DNA from: Pontibacter korlensis
GTDB taxonomy: Bacteria > Bacteroidota > Bacteroidia > Cytophagales > Hymenobacteraceae
Direction: 5' to 3'
Length of the DNA: 64,000 nucleotides
NCBI RefSeq assembly: GCF_000973725.1
Contig: NZ_CP009621.1
Coordinates: 3,465,001-3,529,000, forward strand
Below, one piece after another: positions 18,736 through 26,431 of this stretch. Position 1 is the first letter of the stretch. Each line of letters begins with the position of its first letter. Under the pieces are notes generated by a model. That model ran no database searches. It had not been told where the DNA came from and saw nothing but the letters and a program-made list of their open reading frames with translations. The translations under genes and the position numbers were made by a program.

Positions 18736-19778
18736 ATACGGATAAGTTTAACAGTGATCAAAATATCCAGTATAATCAGCAAGAGAGCCAGTGCCAGAGG
18801 GTATACATACTTGTTGGCGGTAACGTCAACGGTTTTGCTTTCGCGTAGCTCGCCTTCTATTTTATTAATGGAGCTGATTAGTTTACTTACCTCGCTCACA
18901 CGATCATTTACTTCAAAGTATGCTCCACCGGTAAGCTCAGCTAATTGCACCAGTGGTTCTGGCTTGAGGGTAGTAAGTACCTCTTTTCCTTCATGGTCAA
19001 TCTTATAACCATTGCCTTCTGGTATGCGGCTGCCTTGCGTGGTGCCAATACCAAGCGTATACACACGTATATTTTCTTCCTGAAGCTGATGAGCTAACTG
19101 GCTTACATCTTCTCCAAAATCTTCGCCATCACTAATAAGCACAAGCACCCGGGCCTTCTGTTCCTCTTCCTGGCTCTTTGACTTTTGCTGCAGTTTCTCC
19201 AGCGCCAGACGCATCACAGGTGCATAGTTTGTGCCTGAGTAGGGCAGAAGGCTTGTGCGAAGTGTTTGGGTATACAGCTGCAGTGCATTCTGATCAAATG
19301 TGAGGGGGCTTTGGACATATGCCTCATCCGAAAAGATGATCAAGCCAATACGATCCGAATTGAAACGGCTTATAAGGCGCAGTATCTCACGTTTTGCTTT
19401 CTCCAGGCGCGAGGGTTGTACATCGGTAGCGTCCATCGACTTGGAAAGATCAACGGCAATATATAAGTCTTTACCTATCGTACGAATTTCCTTCTTCATA
19501 GCGCCAAAGGAGGGGCCAAGTATAGCAATCACTAAGAGGAGAAGGTAAAGGTGGCGCAGCAAAAATTTAATCCACACCCCGTGCGGGCGCTGCTTAAAGA
19601 ATTGGGCTACCCTGCGTACGCGCAATAAATAGCCAATGTACAGCACAAAAAAAATTGCACCGAACAAAATCTCCAGCAAAGTAAGGGTCTGATACCAGGT
19701 CATTGAAAAAAGATTGGCTAGCGCTGGTCTAAAGATTAAGCCGGAACTGCCAGTTACAAATATACTAAACACTGCCAT
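18732..19778 (-). CDS. Bat-operon VWA domain membrane protein (BatA/BatB-like)
   Basis: 348 residues. Two N-terminal membrane helices (LTLLEILFGAIFFVLYIGYLL and LYLLLLVIAILGPSFG) precede a von Willebrand A domain with an intact MIDAS (DLSKSMDATD, then the SGT and SDGED loops), and one C-terminal helix (YPLALALLLIILDILITV). This is the topology of BatA/BatB. The start at 19778 adds 25 residues before MTWYQTLTLLE; 19703 is a plausible alternative because family members usually begin close to the first helix. The MoxR ATPase, DUF58 and the other bat genes normally found upstream are absent here; tRNA genes lie there instead. Confidence 0.83.
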   Translation of the reverse strand: MAVFSIFVTGSSGLIFRPALANLFSMTWYQTLTLLEILFGAIFFVLYIGYLLRVRRVAQFFKQRPHGVWIKFLLRHLYLLLLVIAILGPSFGAMKKEIRTIGKDLYIAVDLSKSMDATDVQPSRLEKAKREILRLISRFNSDRIGLIIFSDEAYVQSPLTFDQNALQLYTQTLRTSLLPYSGTNYAPVMRLALEKLQQKSKSQEEEQKARVLVLISDGEDFGEDVSQLAHQLQEENIRVYTLGIGTTQGSRIPEGNGYKIDHEGKEVLTTLKPEPLVQLAELTGGAYFEVNDRVSEVSKLISSINKIEGELRESKTVDVTANKYVYPLALALLLIILDILITVKLIRI

Positions 19779-19987
19779 ACCTGGTATGCTCAGCTGTAAA
19801 GCATCAGCATAGTTTCTGTGGGAAAGAAGGAAATGGCAGGCTACATTACATGTTTAAGATAGGAGAGGGTGTAGGAGCTAAAATTTTTTTGATTTTTTTT
19901 AACTAAAACAAGCTCTGCTGTATCAGTGAGTTAGCTTTTTATTTGGCGGGAAAGGTAAATTGTTTGGCGGGAATTTTCGAGGAAGGT

Positions 19988-20019
19988 ATTGCGTTGTAAA
20001 AGTTCATGTAGTATGTTTG
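19988..20019 (+). promoter_or_regulatory. Promoter of tRNA-Ser
   Basis: ATTG (19988-19991) and TATGTTTG (20012-20019) separated by 20 bases agree with the Bacteroidota primary sigma consensus TTTG-N19/20-TAnnTTTG, 29 bases before the tRNA. Confidence 0.6.
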
Positions 20020-20048
20020 CAATCTCTTAAGCAGTAAGAGAAACACAC

Positions 20049-20135
20049 GGAGAGGTGGGTGAGTGGCTTAAACCAGCAGTTTGCTAAACTGCCGTACTCG
20101 TAAGGGTACCGGGGGTTCGAATCCCCCCTTCTCCG
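20049..20135 (+). tRNA. tRNA-Ser (GCT)
   Basis: 87 bases with a long variable arm, as expected of a type II tRNA. The acceptor arm is GGAGAGG / CTTCTCC plus discriminator G. The anticodon loop within CAGTTTGCTAAACTG gives GCT at 20083-20085, reading AGC/AGT. The T arm GGGGGTTCGAATCCCCC is perfect. CCA is not encoded. Confidence 0.95.
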
Positions 20136-20170
20136 CTGTAAGATGAAGATGAAAAAGTTTCAAAAAAGGT

Positions 20171-20202
20171 TTTGCGAAACAAAAAAACTTCACTTACCTT
20201 TG
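20171..20202 (+). promoter_or_regulatory. Promoter of tRNA-Pro
   Basis: TTTG (20171-20174), a 20-base spacer, and TACCTTTG (20195-20202): an exact fit to the Bacteroidota promoter, 56 bases before the tRNA. Confidence 0.75.
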
Positions 20203-20257
20203 CATCGCAATAAGATAAGGCAGCTGAAAAGTTGTTAATCCGAAAGCGAAAATAGTT

Positions 20258-20331
20258 CGGGGTGTAGCGTAGCCCGGTATCGCGCCACATTTGGGATGTG
20301 GAGGTCGTAGGTTCGAATCCTGCCACCCCGA
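20258..20331 (+). tRNA. tRNA-Pro (TGG)
   Basis: 74 bases. Acceptor arm CGGGGTG / CACCCCG with discriminator A. Anticodon stem CCACA/TGTGG and loop TTTGGGA give anticodon TGG at 20292-20294. T arm TAGGTTCGAATCCTG. CCA is not encoded. Confidence 0.95.
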
Positions 20332-20333
20332 CT

Positions 20334-20367
20334 AAAAAATTTCGGAAGAGATTCCGAAATTTTTTGT
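20334..20367 (+). terminator. Terminator after tRNA-Pro
   Basis: 14-base arms (20334-20347 and 20352-20365) with a GAGA loop and T run. It lies only 36 bases before tRNA-Arg, so tRNA-Arg either has its own start or depends on read-through. Confidence 0.8.
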
Positions 20368-20401
20368 TTAAGGGTAGAGCGTTAGCTCTCTTTAAAACGA
20401 T

Positions 20402-20475
20402 GGTCTCGTAGCTCAGCTGGATAGAGCAACTGCCTTCTAAGCAGTAGGTCTTTGGTTCGAATCCAAACGGGATCA
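20402..20475 (+). tRNA. tRNA-Arg (TCT)
   Basis: 74 bases. Acceptor arm GGTCTCG pairs with CGGGATC (two G-T pairs), discriminator A. Anticodon loop CTTCTAA between ACTGC and GCAGT gives TCT at 20436-20438, reading AGA/AGG. T arm TTGGTTCGAATCCAA. Confidence 0.93.
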
Positions 20476-20476
20476 C

Positions 20477-20514
20477 AAAAAGCCTCTATACGTGCAGTAT
20501 AGAGGCTTTTTTGT
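20477..20514 (+). terminator. Terminator after tRNA-Arg
   Basis: AAAAAGCCTCTATA (20477-20490) pairs with TATAGAGGCTTTTT (20498-20511) followed by T-rich sequence. Confidence 0.85.
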
Positions 20515-20615
20515 TTTGCCTATCCGACGCGTCTTTCCAGTTCGTTCAGCTGGTTTAATTTCTTCCTGGTGTCCTAATATTGTTGTGCACCTCCAGCCGA
20601 TTGGGCTTTATCCTA

Positions 20616-21509
20616 TTACCACTGCTTTTCCTCCTTCAAATCAAACACACGGGAGATGTTAAAGCCAAAGTAAATGTCTCCGTTAGACCAGTAGCCCGTG
20701 TTCTGTGGCACGAAGAATTTCTCAACCATGCCCTGTGCGTTGGTAAGGATGAGCTGGAACACGTGTCCACCAGTCTCAATGTCGAAACCTAAGGAGAGGG
20801 CATTTCGGAAATCCTCACGTGTCTGGTCGGAAAGCAGGTAGTAATATTCTGCGTTAATGGAAGTCCTGCTGGTGAGCTTGATACGGCCGCCGACTCCCAA
20901 GGCATACACATTGTTCTCCTCAGTGCGGGTGAGCACCAGGTTGCGGTGCACCAGCGTAGGGGAGAGTTGGAGTGAGAGCCGATCTGAAAATTTCCGTGCT
21001 AGCAGCGCCTGGTATGTATAGGTGAGCCGGTGCTCGAAATCAAAGTTATGCTCACCCTCCGGCCACCTAAGCGAGCGCACGGCGGTGCTGGTAAATATTG
21101 TGAGTGTTAGGGGCATCACACGGCCTGCGCCTTCCTGCTGCTGCAGGAGCTTGTACTTCAGAAAACCGTCGAAGGTCTTCTCCAGTGAACTCCGCCCGAT
21201 GCCTACGGTCAACCTATCGGTAAGGCCATACTCCAGCCCCAGTCGGATAATGGCCTGGTCGAGCCCAAAGAATTCGTAGGCGCCGCTGTTGAGGGTGCCA
21301 AATCGGTGGGAAATAAGAAAAAGCAGTTCGCCCTCGCCATTGGTTTCTACGGAATGCCCATTGGCAAGGCGTGTGGCCTTAAAGGTGCCCGTTACCAAGT
21401 TAGTGGTAGCGCTGTCACTGTTTACTACCACCTCCAGCAAGTCATCCTGTGCCTGTGCCGCATTCAGAATCAAGTAGCCTATGCCTATCAGAAAGTACTT
21501 TTTAAACAT
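20616..21509 (-). CDS. DUF5777 family outer-membrane beta-barrel protein
   Basis: 297 residues with a signal peptide (MFKKYFLIGIGYLILNAAQAQ). The mature chain is a series of amphipathic beta strands with short turns (ISHRFGTLNSGAYEFFGLDQ, LEYGLTDRLTVGIGRS, KFSDRLSLQLSPTLVH) and ends in an aromatic residue (W), as expected of an outer-membrane barrel. The pattern fits DUF5777. It lies 3 bases after a YceI gene and downstream of a cytochrome c gene, a grouping that recurs in Bacteroidota. Function is not established; a link to respiratory or polyisoprenoid metabolism is inference from neighbours. Confidence 0.75.
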   Translation of the reverse strand: MFKKYFLIGIGYLILNAAQAQDDLLEVVVNSDSATTNLVTGTFKATRLANGHSVETNGEGELLFLISHRFGTLNSGAYEFFGLDQAIIRLGLEYGLTDRLTVGIGRSSLEKTFDGFLKYKLLQQQEGAGRVMPLTLTIFTSTAVRSLRWPEGEHNFDFEHRLTYTYQALLARKFSDRLSLQLSPTLVHRNLVLTRTEENNVYALGVGGRIKLTSRTSINAEYYYLLSDQTREDFRNALSLGFDIETGGHVFQLILTNAQGMVEKFFVPQNTGYWSNGDIYFGFNISRVFDLKEEKQW

Positions 21510-21512
21510 AGC

Positions 21513-22082
21513 TTAAAGGCTGTTGCCCTTTAATGGTTCGTAAACTATATCCACTGTGATGTCAATGCGCCTGGCGATATTGTTTCGCACCAGCCGTGGT
21601 ATCTTAATATCAAATTCCTGGGGTGTAACAGAGAAGGTGGATCTGCCGAGCAGTTGCCCCGCCTTTACTTCCAGCACCCCCACCGTGTCTATGGCTTTGT
21701 CTTTTCCGTGGATGTTGAGCACCCCCGTCACCCGCACCTTATAGGCTGCTTCTTTGTTCAGGTCAACAGTCTTGATGTTAGTAACCTTTCCTTTGAAGGT
21801 GGCTTTCGGGTATTTGTCAGACTCCACATAGTTCTCATTAAAATGGGTTTGCATCAGGGACTTTCGGAACTGGAATTGCTTCATCGGTACGGAAAACGCC
21901 ATCTCTCCCGTGCCCATGTCAAGAATTGATACCACCTTCCGGTTATGCGCCTCAATATCTTCCAGGGGAGCGTCTGAAAAGAACCAGATATGGCCGGTTT
22001 TGGTAAAGAACCTGCCTTGTGCCAGCGTATCAGCATAGCTGAAGAGGAGCAGTGGACAAATAAGTATGATAATCCGTTTCAT
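21513..22082 (-). CDS. YceI family protein, secreted
   Basis: 189 residues with a signal peptide (MKRIIILICPLLLFSYADTLAQ). The lipocalin-like YceI fold is seen in HIWFFSDAPLEDIEAHNRKV, MKQFQFRKSLMQTHFNENYVESDKYPKATFKG and the final strands FDIKIPRLVRNNIARRIDITV. YceI proteins bind long isoprenoid lipids in the periplasm. The gene is 9 bases after a cytochrome c gene and 3 bases before a DUF5777 gene, so the three are very likely one transcript. Confidence 0.87.
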   Translation of the reverse strand: MKRIIILICPLLLFSYADTLAQGRFFTKTGHIWFFSDAPLEDIEAHNRKVVSILDMGTGEMAFSVPMKQFQFRKSLMQTHFNENYVESDKYPKATFKGKVTNIKTVDLNKEAAYKVRVTGVLNIHGKDKAIDTVGVLEVKAGQLLGRSTFSVTPQEFDIKIPRLVRNNIARRIDITVDIVYEPLKGNSL

Positions 22083-22091
22083 GATCAGAAG

Positions 22092-22475
22092 TTAATTGTC
22101 CGGTGCACCTGCCTCCAGCCATTTCCGTATCTTTTCAATGTCGCAGTCTGTGAGTTTAGGGGCGCCCTGCGGCATAGGCGGAAATCCAGGCGTATGCGTG
22201 ATCACGCCTATCAGGTGCCCATGGTCAGCCTCCTCCTTTACGCCCTCATACTCGTCCAACACAACTCCACCCTCGGCTATGCTGGCTGTGTGGCAGCCGT
22301 AGCAGTTGGTGGCAAGTATAGGCACCACAGAACCTGAAAAGGTAATAGCAGAGGTATCGCATTGCTGCCGGGCTGGCTGCGGCATCAGGTCTTCTGCGTT
22401 GTCGTCGGTACAGGCTGCAGCCACAGAAATCAGGAGGCCCAGCATTACTTTATAAACAGGTCGGATTTGTGCCAT
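22092..22475 (-). CDS. c-type cytochrome lipoprotein
   Basis: About 127 residues from the preferred ATG at 22475; the frame is open up to an ATG at 22547, but the stretch before MAQIRPVYKVMLGLL reads as noncoding and the lipobox ISVAAAC fits only the shorter start. One haem site, NCYGCHT, is present, with a distal Met likely in GFPPMPQGAPKL. This is the short cytochrome c / planctomycete-cytochrome-like domain found in Bacteroidota electron-transfer lipoproteins. It probably passes electrons at the periplasmic side of a membrane, with YceI and DUF5777 encoded next to it. Confidence 0.82.
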   Translation of the reverse strand: MAQIRPVYKVMLGLLISVAAACTDDNAEDLMPQPARQQCDTSAITFSGSVVPILATNCYGCHTASIAEGGVVLDEYEGVKEEADHGHLIGVITHTPGFPPMPQGAPKLTDCDIEKIRKWLEAGAPDN

Positions 22476-22567
22476 ACATGTTCTGTTATTAGGTGTAGGA
22501 ATCAATACAGGTAAAAGGGATGCCGCCCGGCCGCAAGTGAGCTTCACGGTCAGGCGGCAATGCTTGC

Positions 22568-23065
22568 CTACTGCGTGATTTGGGCCCTGATTTCTCCATC
22601 CGGAAATTCAGCGCTATGTACATTTAGAAACCAGTTGCCTGCCAGCAGGTCAGCCTCCTGTTCTGCCGTTAGTGCCGGGGTTGTTCCGGAGAGCGGACTT
22701 TCGAATGGATTTGAACTGGAGTAAGGGTTAGAGCCGGGGTTGATTGGGACCACCACAGGCCCAGCCATGCCTGCCTCTCCTTTATGGAAGTGCATGGCGG
22801 TGGGGGTAATGCCCGCAAACGTTATAGTATAGGACAGTCTTTTTGTATCCTTATTGTATTGCCCCTTAAAGGTGCCGGTTGCTGCTGAGTTGTTAGGCGG
22901 CACCTCCTGCGTGCCACTAAGGGTAGCATCCTTCAGCATAACGATCTCTTCCATTGGTGTTGGGTTTGCATCGTCGTCATCGTCATCGTTGCAGCCGCCC
23001 AGGCCAAGCATCAGGCTAAGCAATAAGGTGGTCAGTATTCCGTAAGAAATTCGGTGCGTTTTCAT
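22568..23065 (-). CDS. CHRD domain lipoprotein
   Basis: About 165 residues from the ATG at 23065 (an ATG at 23080 adds five residues and is less likely, since MKTHRISYG gives a normal basic n-region). The lipobox LGLGGC is followed by an aspartate run (NDDDDDDA). The CHRD domain is clear: LSGTQEVPPNNSAATGTFKGQY, LSYTITFAGITPTAMHFHKGEAGMAGPVVV, and WFLNVHSAEFPDGEIRAQI. CHRD domains occur in chordin and many bacterial surface proteins; their role in bacteria is unknown. It lies in the same orientation as the cytochrome c gene, 93 bases upstream of its start. Confidence 0.87.
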   Translation of the reverse strand: MKTHRISYGILTTLLLSLMLGLGGCNDDDDDDANPTPMEEIVMLKDATLSGTQEVPPNNSAATGTFKGQYNKDTKRLSYTITFAGITPTAMHFHKGEAGMAGPVVVPINPGSNPYSSSNPFESPLSGTTPALTAEQEADLLAGNWFLNVHSAEFPDGEIRAQITQ

Positions 23066-23175
23066 ATCTGTAAAAATCAAGTTTAAAAGTGTAATTAAAG
23101 GTCATAGAGATTCTTCCTAACACAGGCCAGGCTGTGTTATAGTGGTAGTATGATCATGCTTCCGGAAGCGAGTTG

Positions 23176-24417
23176 TTATCTGTCCAGCGTATAGCCTGCC
23201 GTGAAAAATATGCCTGCGCTTGTCAGCTTCACCTGCCCTTCGCCAATGCTTGACAGTGGGATTTTTACGAAAGGCTCCGCCCCAACCACAAAAGCAGGGG
23301 AAAGTCTGCGCGTATACCCAACAGACAGGTTCTGCATGCCAAACCAATGCCTATTCCGATTCGATATCTCCCAGCTTTTGCTGTATGTATCCTGCCCCGC
23401 GTGCTCGTAGGTATAAGTATACTTCTCGTGCAACATGAGATAGCTGGAGACACCTGCCTGCACGTAAACCTTGTTTTTGCCATGTTTCCAGACAAGGTAC
23501 TGCAGGTTTAGAGGAATATCGAGTACCTGGCATGTTGCCTCAATTTCATCCGGCAGTGATTTACCAGTCCAGTAGCCGGGGTAGGGCTCATATTCTTTTG
23601 CCTCTGTATAATAGACTTTGTTGGCACCAATCACGCCGGTTACCAGGCTGAAGCGGCTGCTAAGCGGCACACTTACCAGCAGGCCTGCATTCAGGCTTAT
23701 CTGGTCGGGCTCCCGGAACCTGACGGTTGTAAAGTCCGGGGCCAGAACAAGGGACAGGGTGATGTTTTTCAGAAAGGCCTGTTCTTTCACTTTCGGCTTT
23801 TGGCTGCTGCTATCAGGTGCTTCAGGCTGCGCTGCCTTCTGTAGCGCCACCTGCGAGACCGAGTCTGGTAGGTGCGCCTTCAGGCGCGCACCAGCACCTG
23901 CCGTGTCTCCTACGTTTGTCGCCATACTTGGTACTCGCTGCTTCACCTCTGTCGCAACCGACACCAGTGGTTTCACCGGCACACCTCGTTTCGCTATGAC
24001 TTCAGGAGTCTTGCTGCTAACAGCTTTCACAGGGGCTACATTAACAGTTCCTTTGTTCGAGCTTGGCGGCTGTACCGGCTCCGGAGAGAGCTCTGGTAAT
24101 GCAGCAACCTTACTTTCGCTTTTTTGCCCCCAGGAGCGTGTATCTTGTCCAGCAGTATCTTCTTCAGCGGTCCGAATTTTTTCTGATGGGGCAGCAGGTT
24201 CGTTGGCTAGCTGCCACCATGCCCCCACGCTTACCAGCAGTGCCAGCAGTAGCAGGGGGATAAAGCGCTTCATGCGTGCCCAGATAGTCCTCCTGCTGTC
24301 CAGCCTTTGCTCCATAGCCTCCCAGGCCTCCTCGTCAAAGGGAGGTTCATACCTCTCGGCTGATTTCCGGAACAGGTCATCAAGTTCTTCGTCAGACATA
24401 TTGCTTAAACTCTTCAA
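23176..24417 (-). CDS. Anti-sigma-like inner-membrane protein with C-terminal barrel-like domain
   Basis: 413 residues. The N-terminal cytosolic part (SDEELDDLFRKSAERYEPPFDEEAWEAME) is the short helix-rich motif common in Bacteroidota proteins encoded beside ECF sigma factors. One membrane helix follows (FIPLLLLALLVSVGAWW), then a Pro/Ser/Ala-rich linker of about 150 residues, and a C-terminal region with alternating strands (SLNAGLLVSVPLSSRFSLVTGVIG ... LSVGYTRRLSPAFVVGAEPFVKIPLS) resembling an outer-membrane-barrel/PorT-like domain. It overlaps the sigma gene's end by 26 bases (8 bases if the start is the MSDEELDD methionine at 24399), so the two are coupled, and it probably regulates that sigma factor. 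Confidence 0.7.
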   Translation of the reverse strand: MKSLSNMSDEELDDLFRKSAERYEPPFDEEAWEAMEQRLDSRRTIWARMKRFIPLLLLALLVSVGAWWQLANEPAAPSEKIRTAEEDTAGQDTRSWGQKSESKVAALPELSPEPVQPPSSNKGTVNVAPVKAVSSKTPEVIAKRGVPVKPLVSVATEVKQRVPSMATNVGDTAGAGARLKAHLPDSVSQVALQKAAQPEAPDSSSQKPKVKEQAFLKNITLSLVLAPDFTTVRFREPDQISLNAGLLVSVPLSSRFSLVTGVIGANKVYYTEAKEYEPYPGYWTGKSLPDEIEATCQVLDIPLNLQYLVWKHGKNKVYVQAGVSSYLMLHEKYTYTYEHAGQDTYSKSWEISNRNRHWFGMQNLSVGYTRRLSPAFVVGAEPFVKIPLSSIGEGQVKLTSAGIFFTAGYTLDR

Positions 24418-24958
24418 TCCTGCTTTTTTTTAGTGCCTCCCTTAAATTGGCTCTTGCTTTGGCAAGGTTTGACTTAGATGTGCCGACGGTGGTGCCTAGC
24501 ATCTGCGCAATCTCCTCGTGGTTGTATCCGTCTATCACGTAGAGGTTAAACACCGCTCGATATGCCGGCGATAGTTTTTGCACCAGCGAGATCAGGTATT
24601 CATAGTTGATCTGCTGCACTACATCGTAAGGGTCTGCCGTGGGTGCTGCTGCCTCAATGTTCCGGAGGTGGTAGTTCCTCAGGTTATGCCGGTAGTTGTC
24701 CAGCGCGGTGTTGATCATGACTCGCCGCAGCCACCATTTAAATGGCTTCTGGGTATCGTACTGCTTTAGTCGGGTAAACACCTTCATAAAACCATCGTTG
24801 AGCACTTCCTTTGCTTCTTCCTGGTCTTTTGAGTAGCGGGTACAAATACTCATGGCATAGCCGAAGAAATGCTTGTAAAGCTTTCTCTGTGCCTCACGGT
24901 CCTGTTTCAGGCACCCCTGAAGCATTGCTTCCAACTCTTTGCCTTCTGTTCCGCTCAC
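24392..24958 (-). CDS. ECF-type RNA polymerase sigma factor
   Basis: 188 residues. Region 2 is recognised from YKHFFGYAMSICTRYSKDQEEAKEVLNDGFMKVFTRLKQYD and KPFKWWLRRVMINTALDNYR; region 4 from LSPAYRAVFNLYVIDGYNHEEIAQMLGTTVGTSKSNLAKARANLREAL, with a helix-turn-helix. It should direct transcription of a small regulon, probably including the anti-sigma-like gene that overlaps its end and perhaps the CHRD-cytochrome c-YceI-DUF5777 genes beyond. About 200 bases upstream have no gene apart from the end of the truncated cyanophycinase gene. Confidence 0.9.
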   Translation of the reverse strand: MSGTEGKELEAMLQGCLKQDREAQRKLYKHFFGYAMSICTRYSKDQEEAKEVLNDGFMKVFTRLKQYDTQKPFKWWLRRVMINTALDNYRHNLRNYHLRNIEAAAPTADPYDVVQQINYEYLISLVQKLSPAYRAVFNLYVIDGYNHEEIAQMLGTTVGTSKSNLAKARANLREALKKSRIEEFKQYV

Positions 24959-25157
24959 TTTTCCAGAATTTGCGCTCCCATCACGGAGCGTTTGTTTAAA
25001 TGGTTGCCTTGGGTTTGTAAAATTTTAGCATCTTTTAACTTGACCTTCATACACCTACATCCTCTTAAGCAAAGCATGTGTATGATAAGGGCAGAAGTAG
25101 GGTTCAGCTGTTATTTTTATACTTTCAGTGCAGGAGTCTTTAACCACTGCGGCTTGC

Positions 25158-25625
25158 TTAGCGAGGTGTAAATTCGCCGAAATTCAAGTGGTACTGCTGG
25201 CCTTTTGGTAAGACGTGCAGTATAAGATTCTCCACACACAGCGCCTCTGTACCCGATAACATCTGGGGCAGTCGCACCTGATTGCCACCGCTCAGCATGA
25301 TGCAGTTTGTTTTGCAAAGGCGCTCCAAGTATTCCCGCTTCCAGGCGTCGGCAGGTTCCTGGATGGGCAGCACGCCAACATTATCACACCCAAGCTTTAG
25401 AAAGGCATCTGTGTATACTTTTCCCACTTCATCGGGAAAGCGGGTGGCCGTAGTGATAACCTCAATTCTGGTGCCGAGGCCAAATAGCTCGTCATAAATG
25501 CGCTTGAGGATTCCATGGTCAAGAAAGTTCGAGGGATGCCTCAGTTCAACAGCCTCAATGGTAGGAGCCGTACCCTTGTCTTCGTTGCCGCCAATGGCCA
25601 CTGTCTTTCCTCTGGGAGCCTTCAT
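25158..25625 (-). pseudogene. Cyanophycinase-like gene with internal deletion (inactive)
   Basis: 155 residues against the usual 270-290 of cyanophycinase. The N-terminal part is well preserved: VAIGGNEDKGTAP, a RIEVITTATRFPDEVG segment, YTDAFLKLGCDNV and IMLSGGNQVRLPQMLSGTE. At residue 127-130 it jumps directly to VENLILHVLPKGQQYHLN, which resembles the very last strand of the family. The 110-140 residues between, which should contain the catalytic serine motif GTSAGA, are gone. The reading frame is intact across the join, so a stable short protein could still be made, but peptidase activity on cyanophycin or beta-Asp-Arg is not expected. It is 6 bases downstream of an ECF sigma gene. The family assignment is recall of the pattern, not a search. 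Confidence 0.7.
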
Positions 25626-25631
25626 ACAACT

Positions 25632-26312
25632 TTATACTTCCTTATCTGGAGGCAGTGCCTTAAGTACGTGCGCCACCACCGCGTCGCATCGCTTGTTCCC
25701 AAACTCAAATACATCCCTACTAGCAGATAGCTTAAGCAAGCTCTCTTTCAGCATCAGTTTTGCCCGGTGCAACCTTACTTTTACGTTACTCTCCGACAGG
25801 TCTAGGCACTTAGCAACTTCCGTTATGGGCATGCCCTCCACTTCGTGCAGCATGTAAACGACCCTGTACTTTCCAGGAATACTGTCGATGGCTTTTTCCA
25901 GCAGCTGTTTTACTTCCTGCTTTATTGCTAATTGCTCGGGGTTCATAGAGGTAGTGATCTGGTTTAACAGGTAAGAAAAGTCCTCTGGCTGGTCTACCAG
26001 ATGTGCGGCTATAAGCCGTTTCTGTTCACGCAGCCGTGCCAGCGCATTGTTGATCCCGATCCGAATGAGCCAGGTAGAGAATAGGGCGTCGCTGCGAAAC
26101 TGATACAGCTTCTCATAGGCCTTCAGGTAAGTATCCTGCATCACATCCTCCACTTCCTGCTCCTGCTTAAGGTAACTTCTGATTACCCGGTATAGCTTTT
26201 GGTTGTGTCGCCGCATCAGCAGCTCATACAGCGATACCTCACCGGCAAGTACACGGCTTACCACTGCTGCATCGGTTATCGCTGCTTTTTCGGTTGCTGT
26301 TATTTGCTTCAT
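25632..26312 (-). CDS. ECF-type RNA polymerase sigma factor
   Basis: 226 residues, slightly long for an ECF factor. Region 2: LYELLMRRHNQKLYRVIRSYLKQEQEVEDVMQDTYLKAYEKLYQF and ALFSTWLIRIGINNALARLREQKR; region 4: SIPGKYRVVYMLHEVEGMPITEVAKCLDLSESNVKVRLHRAKLML. The C-terminal tail (VFEFGNKRCDAVVAHVLKALP) resembles the small C-terminal extension seen in sigma factors next to DoxX-type genes. It is transcribed away from a DoxX-like gene; the shared upstream region holds a palindrome (26357-26374) that may control both. The broken cyanophycinase gene follows in the same operon. Confidence 0.9.
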   Translation of the reverse strand: MKQITATEKAAITDAAVVSRVLAGEVSLYELLMRRHNQKLYRVIRSYLKQEQEVEDVMQDTYLKAYEKLYQFRSDALFSTWLIRIGINNALARLREQKRLIAAHLVDQPEDFSYLLNQITTSMNPEQLAIKQEVKQLLEKAIDSIPGKYRVVYMLHEVEGMPITEVAKCLDLSESNVKVRLHRAKLMLKESLLKLSASRDVFEFGNKRCDAVVAHVLKALPPDKEV

Positions 26313-26356
26313 GCTCTTTACAATTGATAGTTGTTAGATGACGTGATTCTCAGAAT

Positions 26357-26374
26357 GTTACATTTATTTGTAAC
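26357..26374. promoter_or_regulatory. Palindromic operator candidate
   Basis: GTTACATTTATTTGTAAC: perfect 6-base arms around a 6-base centre, extended on both sides by AA/TT with one mismatch. It lies 45 bases before the sigma start (minus) and 58 bases before the DoxX-like start (plus), an ideal place to control both divergent genes. The binding protein is unknown. Confidence 0.5.
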
Positions 26375-26416
26375 GTTTTTTTGGCGCAACCATCTAAAGG
26401 GTAGAATCAAATTAAA

Positions 26417-26424
26417 AAGGAGGG
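26417..26424 (+). promoter_or_regulatory. Strong ribosome binding site
   Basis: AAGGAGGG ends 7 bases before the ATG at 26432. Almost no other gene in this window has such a Shine-Dalgarno match, so the DoxX-like gene may be unusually well translated. Confidence 0.65.
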
Positions 26425-26431
26425 TAAGATC

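Noticed and set aside
23618..24433. Plus-strand frame of 271 codons opposite the anti-sigma-like gene
   Set aside because: The minus-strand gene has a membrane helix, family motif and overlap with the sigma gene; the antisense frame has no motif and a Ser/Ala-rich random composition.
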